Assembly: GCF_001427025.1 (NCBI RefSeq)
Contig: NZ_LMGA01000001.1
Location: 864,455-928,454, forward strand
Direction: 5' to 3'
Origin: Mesorhizobium sp. Root554
GTDB taxonomy: Bacteria; Pseudomonadota; Alphaproteobacteria; Rhizobiales; Rhizobiaceae
Length of the DNA: 64,000 bases
Part shown: piece after piece, positions 42,781-51,500 of the stretch
Layout: each line of letters starts with the position of its first letter
How positions within the stretch are numbered: the first letter of the stretch is position 1
Made by a program: the position numbers and the translations under genes
The notes under the pieces: generated by a model
Told to the model about the DNA's origin: nothing
Databases searched by the model: none
Seen by the model: only the letters and a program-made list of their open reading frames with translations

Positions 42781-43066
42781 GGCCGAGGGCCTTCTTCGAC
42801 AAAATATCTTCCGAACGGGCTTCTCTGTCGGGCCGGGGTCATGGTGTGCAAGGGTTTGCTGTATGGTCGGCCGGCCGGCCGGCTCTGCTTGGCGCCCGGC
42901 GGCTCACCGTTTTGTGAAACGCTTCTGCAACAACCCTGCGGAAATTTATGGAAGCTTAACGAAATCGGTATGAATCGGTATAGTCGTGTCATACATCCGC
43001 CACGCCGCCGGCGAGGCTCGGGCATTGCGGAAGAGGGATCCGGCACTGGCCGGAAGCGGGTGATCC
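42781..43066. other. 286-bp intergenic region upstream of the L,D-transpeptidase gene
   Basis: No gene is supported here. It contains a 16-bp self-complementary run, (CGGC)4-like, at 42868-42883 and a short direct repeat ATCGGTAT around 42963-42980. It probably carries the transpeptidase promoter. Confidence 0.5.
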
Positions 43067-44971
43067 ATGAAATGCTTGGACAGAAGAACAGTCGTGCTGC
43101 CTTTGGCGGTCGCCGCGACATTGGTTTTCGGTGCGCCACAAGCCGGAGCGCAGGGGTTCTTCGAGTCACTTTTCGGCGGTGGCGTGCGGCATTCGCGCCA
43201 GCCGGCCGGAGAATTTCCGCCAGCACCCAAACCGAGAAAGAATACTGCCGCCAGAACCTCCACAAGCGGCGGCGGGGCCGCCAGGATCAGCAGCCCCAGC
43301 TATTATACCTACAAGGCGGATTCGCTGGCGCGGGTCGACTTCTCGTCGCTGATCGGCGGCGAACCCGTAACCACCGGGGCAACGGTTCAGAAAGCCGCGT
43401 TTGATCCCTCGACCGCCGACGTGGCATTCCGCGAAGCGTTGTCCGGCCTGAACGGCTATGATCTGTTGGCCGAGCGCGACATCGGCAAGGCGCTGCTTGC
43501 TTACTATTCCGCCAATCCCGAATTCATCTGGGTGTCAGGCTCCAGCGCCAACGAGCGCGCCAGGGAGGCCGTCCGGGTACTAAGCGAGGCCGCAAGCCAT
43601 GGGTTGGTTCCGGCCGACTATGCGGTGCAGATTCCAGCGGCAGGAAATCCTGCGGAGGATGCCGGAGCGCGCCTCCAGGAATTGATCCGTTTCGAGATGG
43701 CTCTGTCGGCGCGCGTTCTGCGCTACGTTCACGACGCCCGCAGCGGCCGCATAGATCCCAACCGGATTTCGGGCTATTACGACTTCCCGGCCAAGCCACT
43801 CGATATGGTCAGTGTGCTCGATACGCTGGCCCATACGCCGGCGCCGCAAGCCTATCTCGAATCCTGGCATCCGCAGAACGCCGAGTACAAGGCCCTGCGC
43901 GCCGAACTGGAAACGCTCGAGGCGACGACTGAAAACGAAATTGTCGTCGATCCGAAGCTTATGCTCAAGCCTGGCCAGACCAGCCCGGAACTGCCGAAGC
44001 TGCTGGCGCTGATCGCCCGCGATCTCGATGACGAGATGGGCGGCGAATATGGCGAAACGCTTGTGCGGCTGGCCTCCAGCGAGACATACGTGCCCGAACT
44101 GGTCCCGGTGATCGAGGCGGCGCAGAAGAAAGCCGGCGAAAAGGGCGACGGCGTCGTCGGCCCGCGCACCGTTGCCGCGCTTGCTGGCACGTCCAAGGCC
44201 GACCGGCTCGACAAAGTCCAGTATGCCATGGAGCAGTTGCGTTGGCTGCCGTCCGATCTGGGCAGCCCCCGCGTCTTCATCAATCAGCCTGCCTTTACCG
44301 CCAGCTACATCGACGGCGGCGAGGAGAAGCTGAAGATGCGGGCGGTGATCGGCAAGATCACCAACCAGACTTCATTCTTCTACGACGAGATCGAGCAGGT
44401 TGACTACAATCCGTATTGGGGCGTGCCGCAGTCCATCATCGTCAACGAGATGCTGCCGCGTCTGCGCCGCGATCCGGGCTACCTGGACCGGGCGGGCTAT
44501 CAGGTGACCGATTCGCGTGGCAAGCGTATCCCGTCGTCCTCGGTAAACTGGGGCGCTTACGGCTCGAAAGTGCCTTATGCGATCCGCCAGGAACCGAGCG
44601 AGGCCAACGCTCTGGGCGAATTGAAGATCCTGTTCCCCAACAAGCATGCGATCTACATGCACGACACCCCGCAAAAGGCGTTCTTCCAGCGCGACATGCG
44701 TGCGCTCAGCCATGGCTGCGTGCGCCTGCAGGATCCGCGCGGCATGGCCGCCGCCGTGATGAACAAGCCCGTCGATTATATCGCAAAGAAGATCAAGGCC
44801 GGCCATTCGGTGGACAAGGTGACACGCAAGATTCCCGTTTACGTATCGTACTTCACCGCCTGGCCGGATATGTCGGGCAAGGTCGAGTATTTCAACGATG
44901 TCTATGACAGGGATGCGCGGCTGAAGCAGGCGCTGGAAGCCACCGAGCAGACGCGCGCGCCGTCTGCCTGA
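43067..44971 (+). CDS. YcbB/LdtD-like L,D-transpeptidase
   Basis: A 634-aa periplasmic enzyme with signal peptide 1-28 (AGAQ), a low-complexity Pro/Ser/Lys-rich stretch (about 40-85), a scaffold/peptidoglycan-recognition region and a C-terminal YkuD catalytic domain. The active site SHGCVRLQDP has Cys551 and His549, preceded by the HDTPQKAFF lid motif of YcbB-type enzymes. It would form 3-3 crosslinks between meso-DAP residues, important in Rhizobiales, which grow polarly and rely on L,D-transpeptidases. Length matches the LdtD/YcbB class (about 600 aa). It is monocistronic. Confidence 0.9.
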   Translation: MKCLDRRTVVLPLAVAATLVFGAPQAGAQGFFESLFGGGVRHSRQPAGEFPPAPKPRKNTAARTSTSGGGAARISSPSYYTYKADSLARVDFSSLIGGEPVTTGATVQKAAFDPSTADVAFREALSGLNGYDLLAERDIGKALLAYYSANPEFIWVSGSSANERAREAVRVLSEAASHGLVPADYAVQIPAAGNPAEDAGARLQELIRFEMALSARVLRYVHDARSGRIDPNRISGYYDFPAKPLDMVSVLDTLAHTPAPQAYLESWHPQNAEYKALRAELETLEATTENEIVVDPKLMLKPGQTSPELPKLLALIARDLDDEMGGEYGETLVRLASSETYVPELVPVIEAAQKKAGEKGDGVVGPRTVAALAGTSKADRLDKVQYAMEQLRWLPSDLGSPRVFINQPAFTASYIDGGEEKLKMRAVIGKITNQTSFFYDEIEQVDYNPYWGVPQSIIVNEMLPRLRRDPGYLDRAGYQVTDSRGKRIPSSSVNWGAYGSKVPYAIRQEPSEANALGELKILFPNKHAIYMHDTPQKAFFQRDMRALSHGCVRLQDPRGMAAAVMNKPVDYIAKKIKAGHSVDKVTRKIPVYVSYFTAWPDMSGKVEYFNDVYDRDARLKQALEATEQTRAPSA

Positions 44972-45006
44972 GACCGGGGCGGATCGAGCTTAAAGTTCAA
45001 GGGAAA

Positions 45007-45081
45007 TGGTGGGCGATGTAGGGATTGAACCTACGACCCCACCCGTGTGAAGGGTGTGCTCTCCCGCTGAGCTAATCGCCC
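45007..45081 (-). tRNA. tRNA-Val (anticodon CAC), 3' CCA encoded
   Basis: Reading the minus strand gives a complete cloverleaf: acceptor GGGCGAT/ATCGCCC, D arm with AGCTCAGCGGGAGAGC, anticodon stem CACCC/GGGTG with loop TTCACAC (anticodon CAC, valine GTG codons), a 5-nt variable loop, T arm GTAGG-TTCAATC-CCTAC, discriminator A and genomic CCA. The length is 75 nt including CCA. No integrase or attachment repeat is adjacent. Confidence 0.95.
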
Positions 45082-45156
45082 GCCGCGGCCCGAAGGCCTG
45101 ACGCGCCGCGATATAAGGGAGCGGCCGGGCCTAAGTCAACCACCTGACTGGCCGCT

Positions 45157-45855
45157 TTATCCGGCTTGCCGCCCGCCGCTTGCGGCAGTCATCATGCGCT
45201 CGACCAACTCGACCGTCAGCTCATCGAAATGCGAGATGATCGCAGTCGGCTCGAACTCCCGCACATGCCGGTCGGTATAGCCGAAATCGACGGCGACGAC
45301 CGGGATTCCCGCGGCTTTTGCCGTATCGATGTCGGTTTTGGAATCGCCAACCATGACGGCCCGTTCCGGGTCGCCGTCGGCCAGTCGTATGGTTTCGAAG
45401 AGGTGCCGCGGGTCCGGTTTCTTGAAAGGAAAAGTGTCCTGTCCGGCAATGGCGATAAAATGCCTGGTGAGCCCCAGCGCCTCGATCAGCGTCAGCGAAC
45501 TGGCCTCGTATTTGTTCGTGCAAACGGCGAGCGCGTAGCCGGCGTCCTCGAGACGGGCAATCGCTTCCAGCACGCCCGGGTAGGGCAGGGATTTGCCGGG
45601 GATGTTGCGCGTATAGTGGTCGAGATAGATATCGAAGAGCCGATCAAGGTCCGCTTCCGATATTGCCTTCTGCCGGTCGGCATAGGCATACTCGATCATC
45701 GCCCGGCCACCGTGGCCGATATAGCGCCGGATCGCCATCGGATCGACAGCGGAAATGCCTTCGCCGGCAATGCTGTGATTGAGGCTGTCGAGAAGGTCCG
45801 GACCGGTGTCGATCAGCGTGCCATCCAGGTCGAAAACAACGATCGGGCGTTTCAT
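45157..45855 (-). CDS. gph: Phosphoglycolate phosphatase (HAD family)
   Basis: A 232-aa HAD phosphatase with motif I FDLDGTLIDTGPD (nucleophile Asp9 and Asp11), motif II VCTNK, motif III Lys in FKKPDP and motif IV GDSKTDIDTAK. The helical cap between residues 20 and 90 is the Gph type. It would dephosphorylate 2-phosphoglycolate formed by DNA repair or oxygenase reactions. It is divergent from rpiA, the usual neighbour pair in Rhizobiales. The gene precedes tRNA-Val on the same strand by about 75 bp. Confidence 0.88.
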   Translation of the reverse strand: MKRPIVVFDLDGTLIDTGPDLLDSLNHSIAGEGISAVDPMAIRRYIGHGGRAMIEYAYADRQKAISEADLDRLFDIYLDHYTRNIPGKSLPYPGVLEAIARLEDAGYALAVCTNKYEASSLTLIEALGLTRHFIAIAGQDTFPFKKPDPRHLFETIRLADGDPERAVMVGDSKTDIDTAKAAGIPVVAVDFGYTDRHVREFEPTAIISHFDELTVELVERMMTAASGGRQAG

Positions 45856-45991
45856 GAAGGATCCTGTCTTTTTGCGCTGCCGCAGGCGATAGCCGCTCGC
45901 CGCCGATCAGGCAACCGGTGATTGGCCCTTGGGCTACCCTTTGACCCGTCCGCCAAAAATGCTAGGAGCGCCCAATGGGGGCGAACTTTCC

Positions 45992-46690
45992 ATGGATGCC
46001 AGGCAGTTGAAGATCGAGGCCGCAAGGGCGGCGCTGGCCCATGTCTCGGATGGCATGCGGCTCGGAATCGGCACCGGCACGACGGCCGAGGAATTCGTCC
46101 GCCTGCTGGCGGCCAAGGTCGCCACCGGCTTCCGGGTGCTCGGTGTGGCGACGTCCGAGCGAACGGCGGCCTTGTGCAACGAACTGGGCGTGCCGCTGTC
46201 GACGCTGGATGAGACGCCTCAGCTCGACCTGACGGTCGATGGCGCCGACGAACTGGACCCCGCCCTGACGCTGATCAAGGGCGGCGGCGGCGCACTTCTG
46301 CGGGAGAAGATCGTGGCCGTCGCTTCCGCTCGCATGATCGTCATCGCCGACCAGACCAAGATGGTCGGGACGCTCGGCCGTTTTCCGCTGCCCATCGAAG
46401 TCAATCGATTCGGCCTCAAAGCCACTGAGATCGCCATCGCCGAAGCGGCAAGCGCGCTCGGCCTGTCTGGCGCCGTTACATTGAGGGTGACGGATCGCCA
46501 GCCTTTTGTTACAGACGGCGGGCATTTCATACTCGATGCATCTTTTGGCCGCATTCCGGATACAAGAGCGCTGTCGAATGCTCTTCACGCCATTCCGGGT
46601 GTGGTCGAACACGGTCTTTTCATTGGGCTGGCGGATATGGCTATCATAGCCGGCGACAGTGGCATCGAAACCGTCCACGCTGCCCGATAA
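45992..46690 (+). CDS. rpiA: Ribose-5-phosphate isomerase A
   Basis: A 232-aa enzyme interconverting ribose-5-phosphate and ribulose-5-phosphate in the pentose phosphate pathway. Active-site loops are all present: [24 protein letters not shown] and [14 protein letters not shown]. Start ATG 45992 is preceded by a GGGGG stretch and matches the family N-terminus; an upstream in-frame TTG/ATG at 45929-45959 would add a non-conserved segment. It is divergent from gph with about 136 bp between. Confidence 0.93.
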   Translation: MDARQLKIEAARAALAHVSDGMRLGIGTGTTAEEFVRLLAAKVATGFRVLGVATSERTAALCNELGVPLSTLDETPQLDLTVDGADELDPALTLIKGGGGALLREKIVAVASARMIVIADQTKMVGTLGRFPLPIEVNRFGLKATEIAIAEAASALGLSGAVTLRVTDRQPFVTDGGHFILDASFGRIPDTRALSNALHAIPGVVEHGLFIGLADMAIIAGDSGIETVHAAR

Positions 46691-46753
46691 TCAGGGTCAG
46701 GACCTATTAATATGATCGAAATGGCGCCTGAAACGGCAAAGAGATGCAAGGAG

Positions 46754-46792
46754 AAGCCCGAAGGCCGATGTGGTTTTATCGGCCGAGGGCTT
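46754..46792. repeat. Stem-loop element downstream of rpiA
   Basis: AAGCCC..GGCCGAT (46754-46769) pairs with ATCGGCC..GGGCTT (46778-46792). There is no T-run, so it may be an mRNA 3' end element or a REP-like intergenic unit rather than a classic terminator. The rest of the 284-bp gap up to the DUF2059 gene holds no convincing gene; an 80-codon open frame there lacks any protein-like features. Confidence 0.5.
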
Positions 46793-46974
46793 CGACGCCG
46801 CAGCTCGAAGCCGTTTCGGCGTCCTTCGGATGCGGTCCATCTGGCCAGCAACTTCGTCGCGAAAGCTCGACAATGGTCAACATTGCCTTCGCCTTCGCTC
46901 CTCGTATCCGGCCAGATGGCCTCACACCATTTCGACCAGATTAACAGGTCGTGACCCTTAGGGAGTTTTGTTGA

Positions 46975-47583
46975 ATGACGCTGCATACCCGCATCCGCCG
47001 CCTGTCAGCCATGGCGGCGACATCTGCTTTCATCGCCTTTTCTTTCCCGGCCTTCGCACAGGACATCAGCGAAGCGCACTTGAAGGCGGCTCATGCGGCG
47101 ATCGCATCGATCCACGCCACCGATCAGTTCGACCTGATCCTGCCGCAGGCTGCTGGCGCGCTGCAGCAGCAGCTTATCCAGAAGAACCCCGACATGGGCG
47201 ACCTGATCACCAAGACCATCAAGGAAAAGACGCTTGCCATGGCGGCGCGGCGCGCCGACCTGGAAAAGGAGGCGGCGACGGCCTACGCCAAGGGCTTCTC
47301 CGAGAAAGAGCTTACCGACATTGCTGCGTTCTACAATTCGGAGGCGGGTAAGAAGCTTCTGGAAAGCGGTCCGATCGTTACGCGTGAATTGGGCAAGGCG
47401 GCTGAAATCTGGCAGAACGGCGTTGCCCGTGATCTGGCCCAGCAGGTTGGCGAGTCGCTTGCCGCTGCCGTAAATGCCAAGGCGCCTGCGCCTGCGGCGC
47501 CAGCTGACGGAGCTGCGCCCGCCGCACCCGCGGGTGGGGCAGCACCAGCGGCTCCCGCCACGCCGGCAGCTCCAAAGCAATAA
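46975..47583 (+). CDS. DUF2059 secreted protein with Ala/Pro-rich tail
   Basis: A 202-aa protein with a signal peptide (1-28, AFAQ), a helical DUF2059 domain (about 35-150; GFSEKELTDIAAFYNSEAGKK is the family core) and a 45-residue C-terminal tail of Ala, Pro and Gly repeats. The domain is widespread in proteobacteria without a proven role; it is presumed periplasmic. It is monocistronic and followed by a strong terminator. The low-complexity tail might contact the cell wall. Confidence 0.84.
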   Translation: MTLHTRIRRLSAMAATSAFIAFSFPAFAQDISEAHLKAAHAAIASIHATDQFDLILPQAAGALQQQLIQKNPDMGDLITKTIKEKTLAMAARRADLEKEAATAYAKGFSEKELTDIAAFYNSEAGKKLLESGPIVTRELGKAAEIWQNGVARDLAQQVGESLAAAVNAKAPAPAAPADGAAPAAPAGGAAPAAPATPAAPKQ

Positions 47584-47606
47584 TCCTCGCAGCATGTACA
47601 CAACCG

Positions 47607-47636
47607 AAAGCCCGGCTTCTGCCGGGCTTTTCTTTT
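47607..47636 (+). terminator. Rho-independent terminator after the DUF2059 gene
   Basis: AAAGCCCGGC (47607-47616) and GCCGGGCTTT (47621-47630) form a perfect 10-bp stem with a TTCT loop, followed by TCTTTT, 24 bp after the stop codon. Confidence 0.85.
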
Positions 47637-47689
47637 GCCTTTCCGCAGCCTACCTGTGATTTCGCAATAACGAACTGCAGGAGCATCGC

Positions 47690-49081
47690 ATGGCCGCCTA
47701 TGATTACGACCTCTTTGTCATCGGTGGCGGTTCCGGCGGGGTGAGGGCGGCAAGGGTCGCCGCGGCGCTCGGCAAGCGGGTTGGCATAGCCGAGGAATAC
47801 CGCTTCGGCGGCACCTGCGTCATCCGCGGCTGCGTGCCGAAGAAGCTTTTCGTCTACGCTTCCCAGTTCCCTGAGCATTTCGAAGACGCGGCCGGCCATG
47901 GCTGGACGGTACCGCAGGCCAGTTTCGACTGGCCGACACTGATCGCCAACAAGGACCGCGAGATCGCCCGCCTCGAGGGCATCTACCGCAATAACGTCCA
48001 GGGCGCCGGCGGCGAGACCTTCCAGACGCGCGCCGTACTGGTCGACAGGCATACAGTTCGGCTCGAGGCCGAGGGCCGCACAATAACCGCCGACCAGATT
48101 CTCGTCGCCACCGGCGGGCGTCCGGCGCTGCATCCGGCGTTGCCCGGCCACGAGCATTGCATCACCTCCAACGAGGCGTTTCATCTGGCCGAATTGCCGA
48201 AGGCGATCATGATCGAGGGCGGTGGCTACATCGCGGTTGAATTTGCCAACATCTTCCACGGCCTCGGCGTCGCCACCACGCTGGTTTACCGCGGCACCGA
48301 GATACTCAGCCGCTTCGACATGGATCTTCGCCGAACCCTGCATGAAACCATGGAGACGAAGGGCATCAGGATTCTCTGCCATTCGATTTCCGAGAAGGTC
48401 GAAAAACGCCCTGACGGCAGGCTGGACGTGACCGTCACCGGCGGTGAGGTGCTGACGGTCGATCAGGTCATGCTCGCCATCGGTCGTACGCCGAACACCG
48501 AGGGGCTTGGACTGGAAGCGGCCGGCATCGAGACTGGCGTGACCGGCGCCATTGAGGTCGATGCCTTTTCGCGCACCAATATCGACAACATCTGGGCCAT
48601 AGGCGACGTGACCAACCGTGTCCAACTGACGCCGGTGGCGATCCATGAGGCAATGTGCTTCATCGAGACCGCCTTCAAGGACAACCCGACCCGTCCCGAT
48701 CACGAGACGATTGCCACGGCGGTGTTTTCGCAGCCTGAAATCGGCACAGTCGGCCTGTCGGAAGACGAGGCGGTGAAGCGTTTCGACGAGGTCGAGATTT
48801 ATCGCGCGACGTTCAGGCCGATGCGGCACACGCTTTCGGGCCGTCAGGAAAAAATGCTGATGAAGCTGGTCGTCGACGCCAAGAGCCGCAAGGTGTTGGG
48901 CGCTCACATCCTGGGACCCGACGCCGGCGAAATGGCGCAGCTTCTCGGCATTCCAATCAAGGCTGAACTGACCAAGGACGATTTCGACCGCACCATGGCG
49001 GTTCACCCCACCGCCGCCGAGGAACTGGTCACCATGTACAAGCCGACCTATCGCGTGAAGAACGGCCAGCGGATCGACTAA
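47690..49081 (+). CDS. gor: Glutathione-disulfide reductase
   Basis: A 463-aa FAD/NADPH oxidoreductase. The N-terminal FAD-binding GGGSGGVRAARVAA, the redox-active disulfide GGTCVIRGCVPKK (Cys44/Cys49 region), an NADPH-binding GGGYIAVEFANIF and the C-terminal catalytic His in HPTAAEE are all as expected for glutathione reductase. It would reduce GSSG with NADPH, made for example through the pentose phosphate pathway (rpiA is nearby). It is convergent with the BacA-like ABC gene, with no gap between stop codons. Confidence 0.92.
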   Translation: MAAYDYDLFVIGGGSGGVRAARVAAALGKRVGIAEEYRFGGTCVIRGCVPKKLFVYASQFPEHFEDAAGHGWTVPQASFDWPTLIANKDREIARLEGIYRNNVQGAGGETFQTRAVLVDRHTVRLEAEGRTITADQILVATGGRPALHPALPGHEHCITSNEAFHLAELPKAIMIEGGGYIAVEFANIFHGLGVATTLVYRGTEILSRFDMDLRRTLHETMETKGIRILCHSISEKVEKRPDGRLDVTVTGGEVLTVDQVMLAIGRTPNTEGLGLEAAGIETGVTGAIEVDAFSRTNIDNIWAIGDVTNRVQLTPVAIHEAMCFIETAFKDNPTRPDHETIATAVFSQPEIGTVGLSEDEAVKRFDEVEIYRATFRPMRHTLSGRQEKMLMKLVVDAKSRKVLGAHILGPDAGEMAQLLGIPIKAELTKDDFDRTMAVHPTAAEELVTMYKPTYRVKNGQRID

Positions 49082-51058
49082 CTACTTCTGCTTCAGCCTG
49101 ACGCGCGGGATGCGCAGCCAGCCATCGTCCATGGCAGGCGGACGCGCCAGGATCTTGGTGATCTCGGCCGGCAGGGTGGGCTGCAGCGGCTTCTTGCTCG
49201 CCGCGCCGTCGGCGATCGTCAACACGCTGTGATAGAACTCTTCGCCTGTCAGCGAGCGGGGTGGCACCGGCTCATGCATGACGCTGATGACGGTGACGTT
49301 CGGGCAGTTGTCCTTGATCGCCTGATGGAAAGCCGTCTTGCCGTCTGGATCGAGCGCCGCCGTAGCCTCGTCGAGGAACAGCAGGCCGGGCTGCTGGAGG
49401 AGAATGCGCCCGACCACCAGTTTCTGTTTCTGGCCGCCTGAGAGCTCCTGGTCCCAGCTCTTGCCCTCGCGGCTGGTCTCGCCGAGATATTCGATGAATT
49501 CACCCAAACCCGCCTTGTGCAGCGCCGATGCGACACGCGTGTCGGAATGGTCGTCCGCCGACCCCGGCAGGCAGACCAGTTCCTTCAGTGAAATCTGGGG
49601 CAACTTCACTTCCTGCGCGGCGTAGAATGTCTTCACGCCTTCCGGAAACACGATGGTGCCCTTGCCGTAGGGCCAAAGGCCGTTGATCGCCTTGATGAGC
49701 GAAGTCTTGCCGCAGCCGGACTCGCCTTTCAGGAAGGTCCATTCCCCGCGCCGGAAACGCAACCGCTCGGTGGCGAGGAAAGGGGTCGTCTCGTGACCCT
49801 GATGCGTCAGCTCCAGATGCTGGATAGTCAGGCCGAAAACAGGGTTCTGCGTGGCGTAGCGGAAATCCGACTGGCCGGTCTGACGGTAGAACGCGGCAGG
49901 CTGCTGGACGTTCTCGATCGCCTCTGCCAGATCCATAACGCGCTTGGTGTTGGCGCGCAGCGTCGCGATCGCCGGCATGACATGGATGAACCATGAGCAC
50001 TGGCTGATCAGCGAATTCACCAGTTCCGCGCCGGTTATGTAGCCCTTGAGGTCGATGCGGTGGTTGATGAACGGGATGAGCCCTGGTCCATAGGCGACGA
50101 TGCGGGCGCCGACGAAATTATAGACCAGTTCGAAAGATGTGTAGCCGGCATGGACCTTGTTCAGCCGCGCCCACGTGCTGTCGATATCGACATAAAGCCG
50201 TTCGTGCATTTCTTTCTGCACTCGCTCGCCGCGCGACGCAGCCACATGGAATGACCGGCGCAGGAAGGTCGTCAACTCGCCACGGTAGCTGCCCTCGGCC
50301 TTCTGCATGCCGATGGAAAGGCGCTCCAGCAGGCCGCCGAGCTTTATGGCGATCCACGTGTTGACAGGGACATAGGTCGCAACGGCGACGAAAGTCAGCA
50401 CCGCGCTGCCATAGTGGCCGAGGAATTCCAGCCCGGTGACTTCGGTGGAAATGGAAAGCAGCTTCTGACCAACGAAGAAAAGCGAACTTGCGACGGCCAT
50501 GACGCCCATGGCGAGCCCGATGGCGCCGCCGGTCAGGCCCTTGATCGATTCCTGCACGCGCTGGTCGATATTGTCGGGTACGGAAGTGTCGGCCCCATGC
50601 TGGGCATGGAAATGCGTATGGTTGGAATCGAGCAGCGCTTCGTTGAAGCGGCTATCGAGCCAGCCCCGCCATTTGCGGTGCAAGGTCGATGAAACGAACG
50701 TGCGCGCGCCTGTAATGCCTGCATCCTTTAACAACACCAGCAGGACCAGCATCCCGGCATTGCCGAGAAGCGAGGCCAGCGGCGTGGTGTTGGCGGCGTC
50801 ATGGAAGAAGGCGATGGAATTTACCAATTCGCCGGAGGCTTCGGCAAACCAGACGCCGGCTTTGCTCGACAGCGCCGTCAACAGCGCGATCACCAGCGTC
50901 AGCGCCCAGGCTTCTTTCCACCGGCTGGAGAACCAGTAGGCCCGCATGAGCCCCCAGAAATTCCTCATCGATGAAACCGGCGTAAGCGGCGCTCGCTTAC
51001 CCGTGCGGCTAAAAAGACGTGTCAGCATTGATTGGCGCGGTCTTGCGACCCGAATCAT
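49082..51058 (-). CDS. BacA/SbmA-like ABC transporter, fused permease and ATPase
   Basis: A 658-aa half-transporter-like protein. Residues about 30-390 are an SbmA/BacA-type transmembrane domain (WRGWLDSRFNEALLDSNHTHF and DNIDQRVQES are typical), followed by an ABC ATPase. Walker A is GESGCGKTS (445-453), the signature ELSGGQKQKL and Walker B LLFLDEATAALD. This TMD-NBD layout is the YddA/BclA/ExsE/Rv1819c group, which import peptides, cobalamin or very-long-chain fatty-acid related compounds; in rhizobia BacA relatives are needed for symbiosis and peptide tolerance. Substrate is not deducible. ATG 51058 has a GGAAG site; an ATG ten codons later is possible. It is followed on the other strand by a 442-bp gap to the DAHP synthase gene. 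Confidence 0.88.
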   Translation of the reverse strand: MIRVARPRQSMLTRLFSRTGKRAPLTPVSSMRNFWGLMRAYWFSSRWKEAWALTLVIALLTALSSKAGVWFAEASGELVNSIAFFHDAANTTPLASLLGNAGMLVLLVLLKDAGITGARTFVSSTLHRKWRGWLDSRFNEALLDSNHTHFHAQHGADTSVPDNIDQRVQESIKGLTGGAIGLAMGVMAVASSLFFVGQKLLSISTEVTGLEFLGHYGSAVLTFVAVATYVPVNTWIAIKLGGLLERLSIGMQKAEGSYRGELTTFLRRSFHVAASRGERVQKEMHERLYVDIDSTWARLNKVHAGYTSFELVYNFVGARIVAYGPGLIPFINHRIDLKGYITGAELVNSLISQCSWFIHVMPAIATLRANTKRVMDLAEAIENVQQPAAFYRQTGQSDFRYATQNPVFGLTIQHLELTHQGHETTPFLATERLRFRRGEWTFLKGESGCGKTSLIKAINGLWPYGKGTIVFPEGVKTFYAAQEVKLPQISLKELVCLPGSADDHSDTRVASALHKAGLGEFIEYLGETSREGKSWDQELSGGQKQKLVVGRILLQQPGLLFLDEATAALDPDGKTAFHQAIKDNCPNVTVISVMHEPVPPRSLTGEEFYHSVLTIADGAASKKPLQPTLPAEITKILARPPAMDDGWLRIPRVRLKQK

Positions 51059-51500
51059 ATCTTCCGCCCCACAACCCTTCTTATTGTTACGAAGAGTAAC
51101 ACCGCTTGATCAGAGTCCATGAAAAATATCGCCAGAACTGCCGAGTCCGCATGATGGCGTGGTAAGGGAGCCACAGCTTCCCTTACGGAAGGATGAGATA
51201 AATCGGCGAAAATTAACGATGCTTAAACGAAGATGGCGCGCAAGCAGGCGCTTTCGTTTCCTGCCTCAAAATTGAGCGAAGACTTTGCTGGCAAACAATG
51301 GCCGTCGCGAATCACTCCGGCGCTGACCTGGGGTCATCATCGATGCGTTGTCCTGTAGCGACGCGAGGAGAACGGTCCGTCGCTTTGCGGCCAAATCCGG
51401 GCTAGAATAGCCAACTGGCTTCATGTATTGAGCCGCCAACCCCATATGGGGCAGGGCTGCGGGCAATTGTTGCCGCCTGCAAAGCGCGTTGGGTGCCGAA
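51059..51500. other. 442-bp intergenic region with two stem-loops between divergent genes
   Basis: No supported gene. GTAAGGGA (51162-51169) pairs with TCCCTTAC (51179-51186), and AGCGACG (51357-51363) pairs with CGTCGCT (51378-51384). A 41-codon open frame at 51233-51358 ends at the base of the second hairpin, but has only two Trp codons and no cluster of aromatic codons, so an attenuation leader for the DAHP synthase gene is not convincing. Both promoters must lie here. Confidence 0.5.

Noticed and set aside
42868..42883. (CGGC)4-like self-complementary run
   Set aside because: Short GC repeat expected in GC-rich DNA; no flanking repeats or mobile-element features.
45007..45081. tRNA-Val as an integration site for a genomic island
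   Set aside because: No integrase, no duplicated tRNA 3' end, and both flanks hold ordinary housekeeping genes.
46712..46954. 80-codon open frame between rpiA and the DUF2059 gene
   Set aside because: No domain, no good ribosome-binding site, and it spans the stem-loop element; more likely non-coding.
51233..51358. 41-codon open frame as an attenuation leader peptide for the DAHP synthase gene
   Set aside because: Only two Trp codons, widely separated, and no adjacent T-run terminator.
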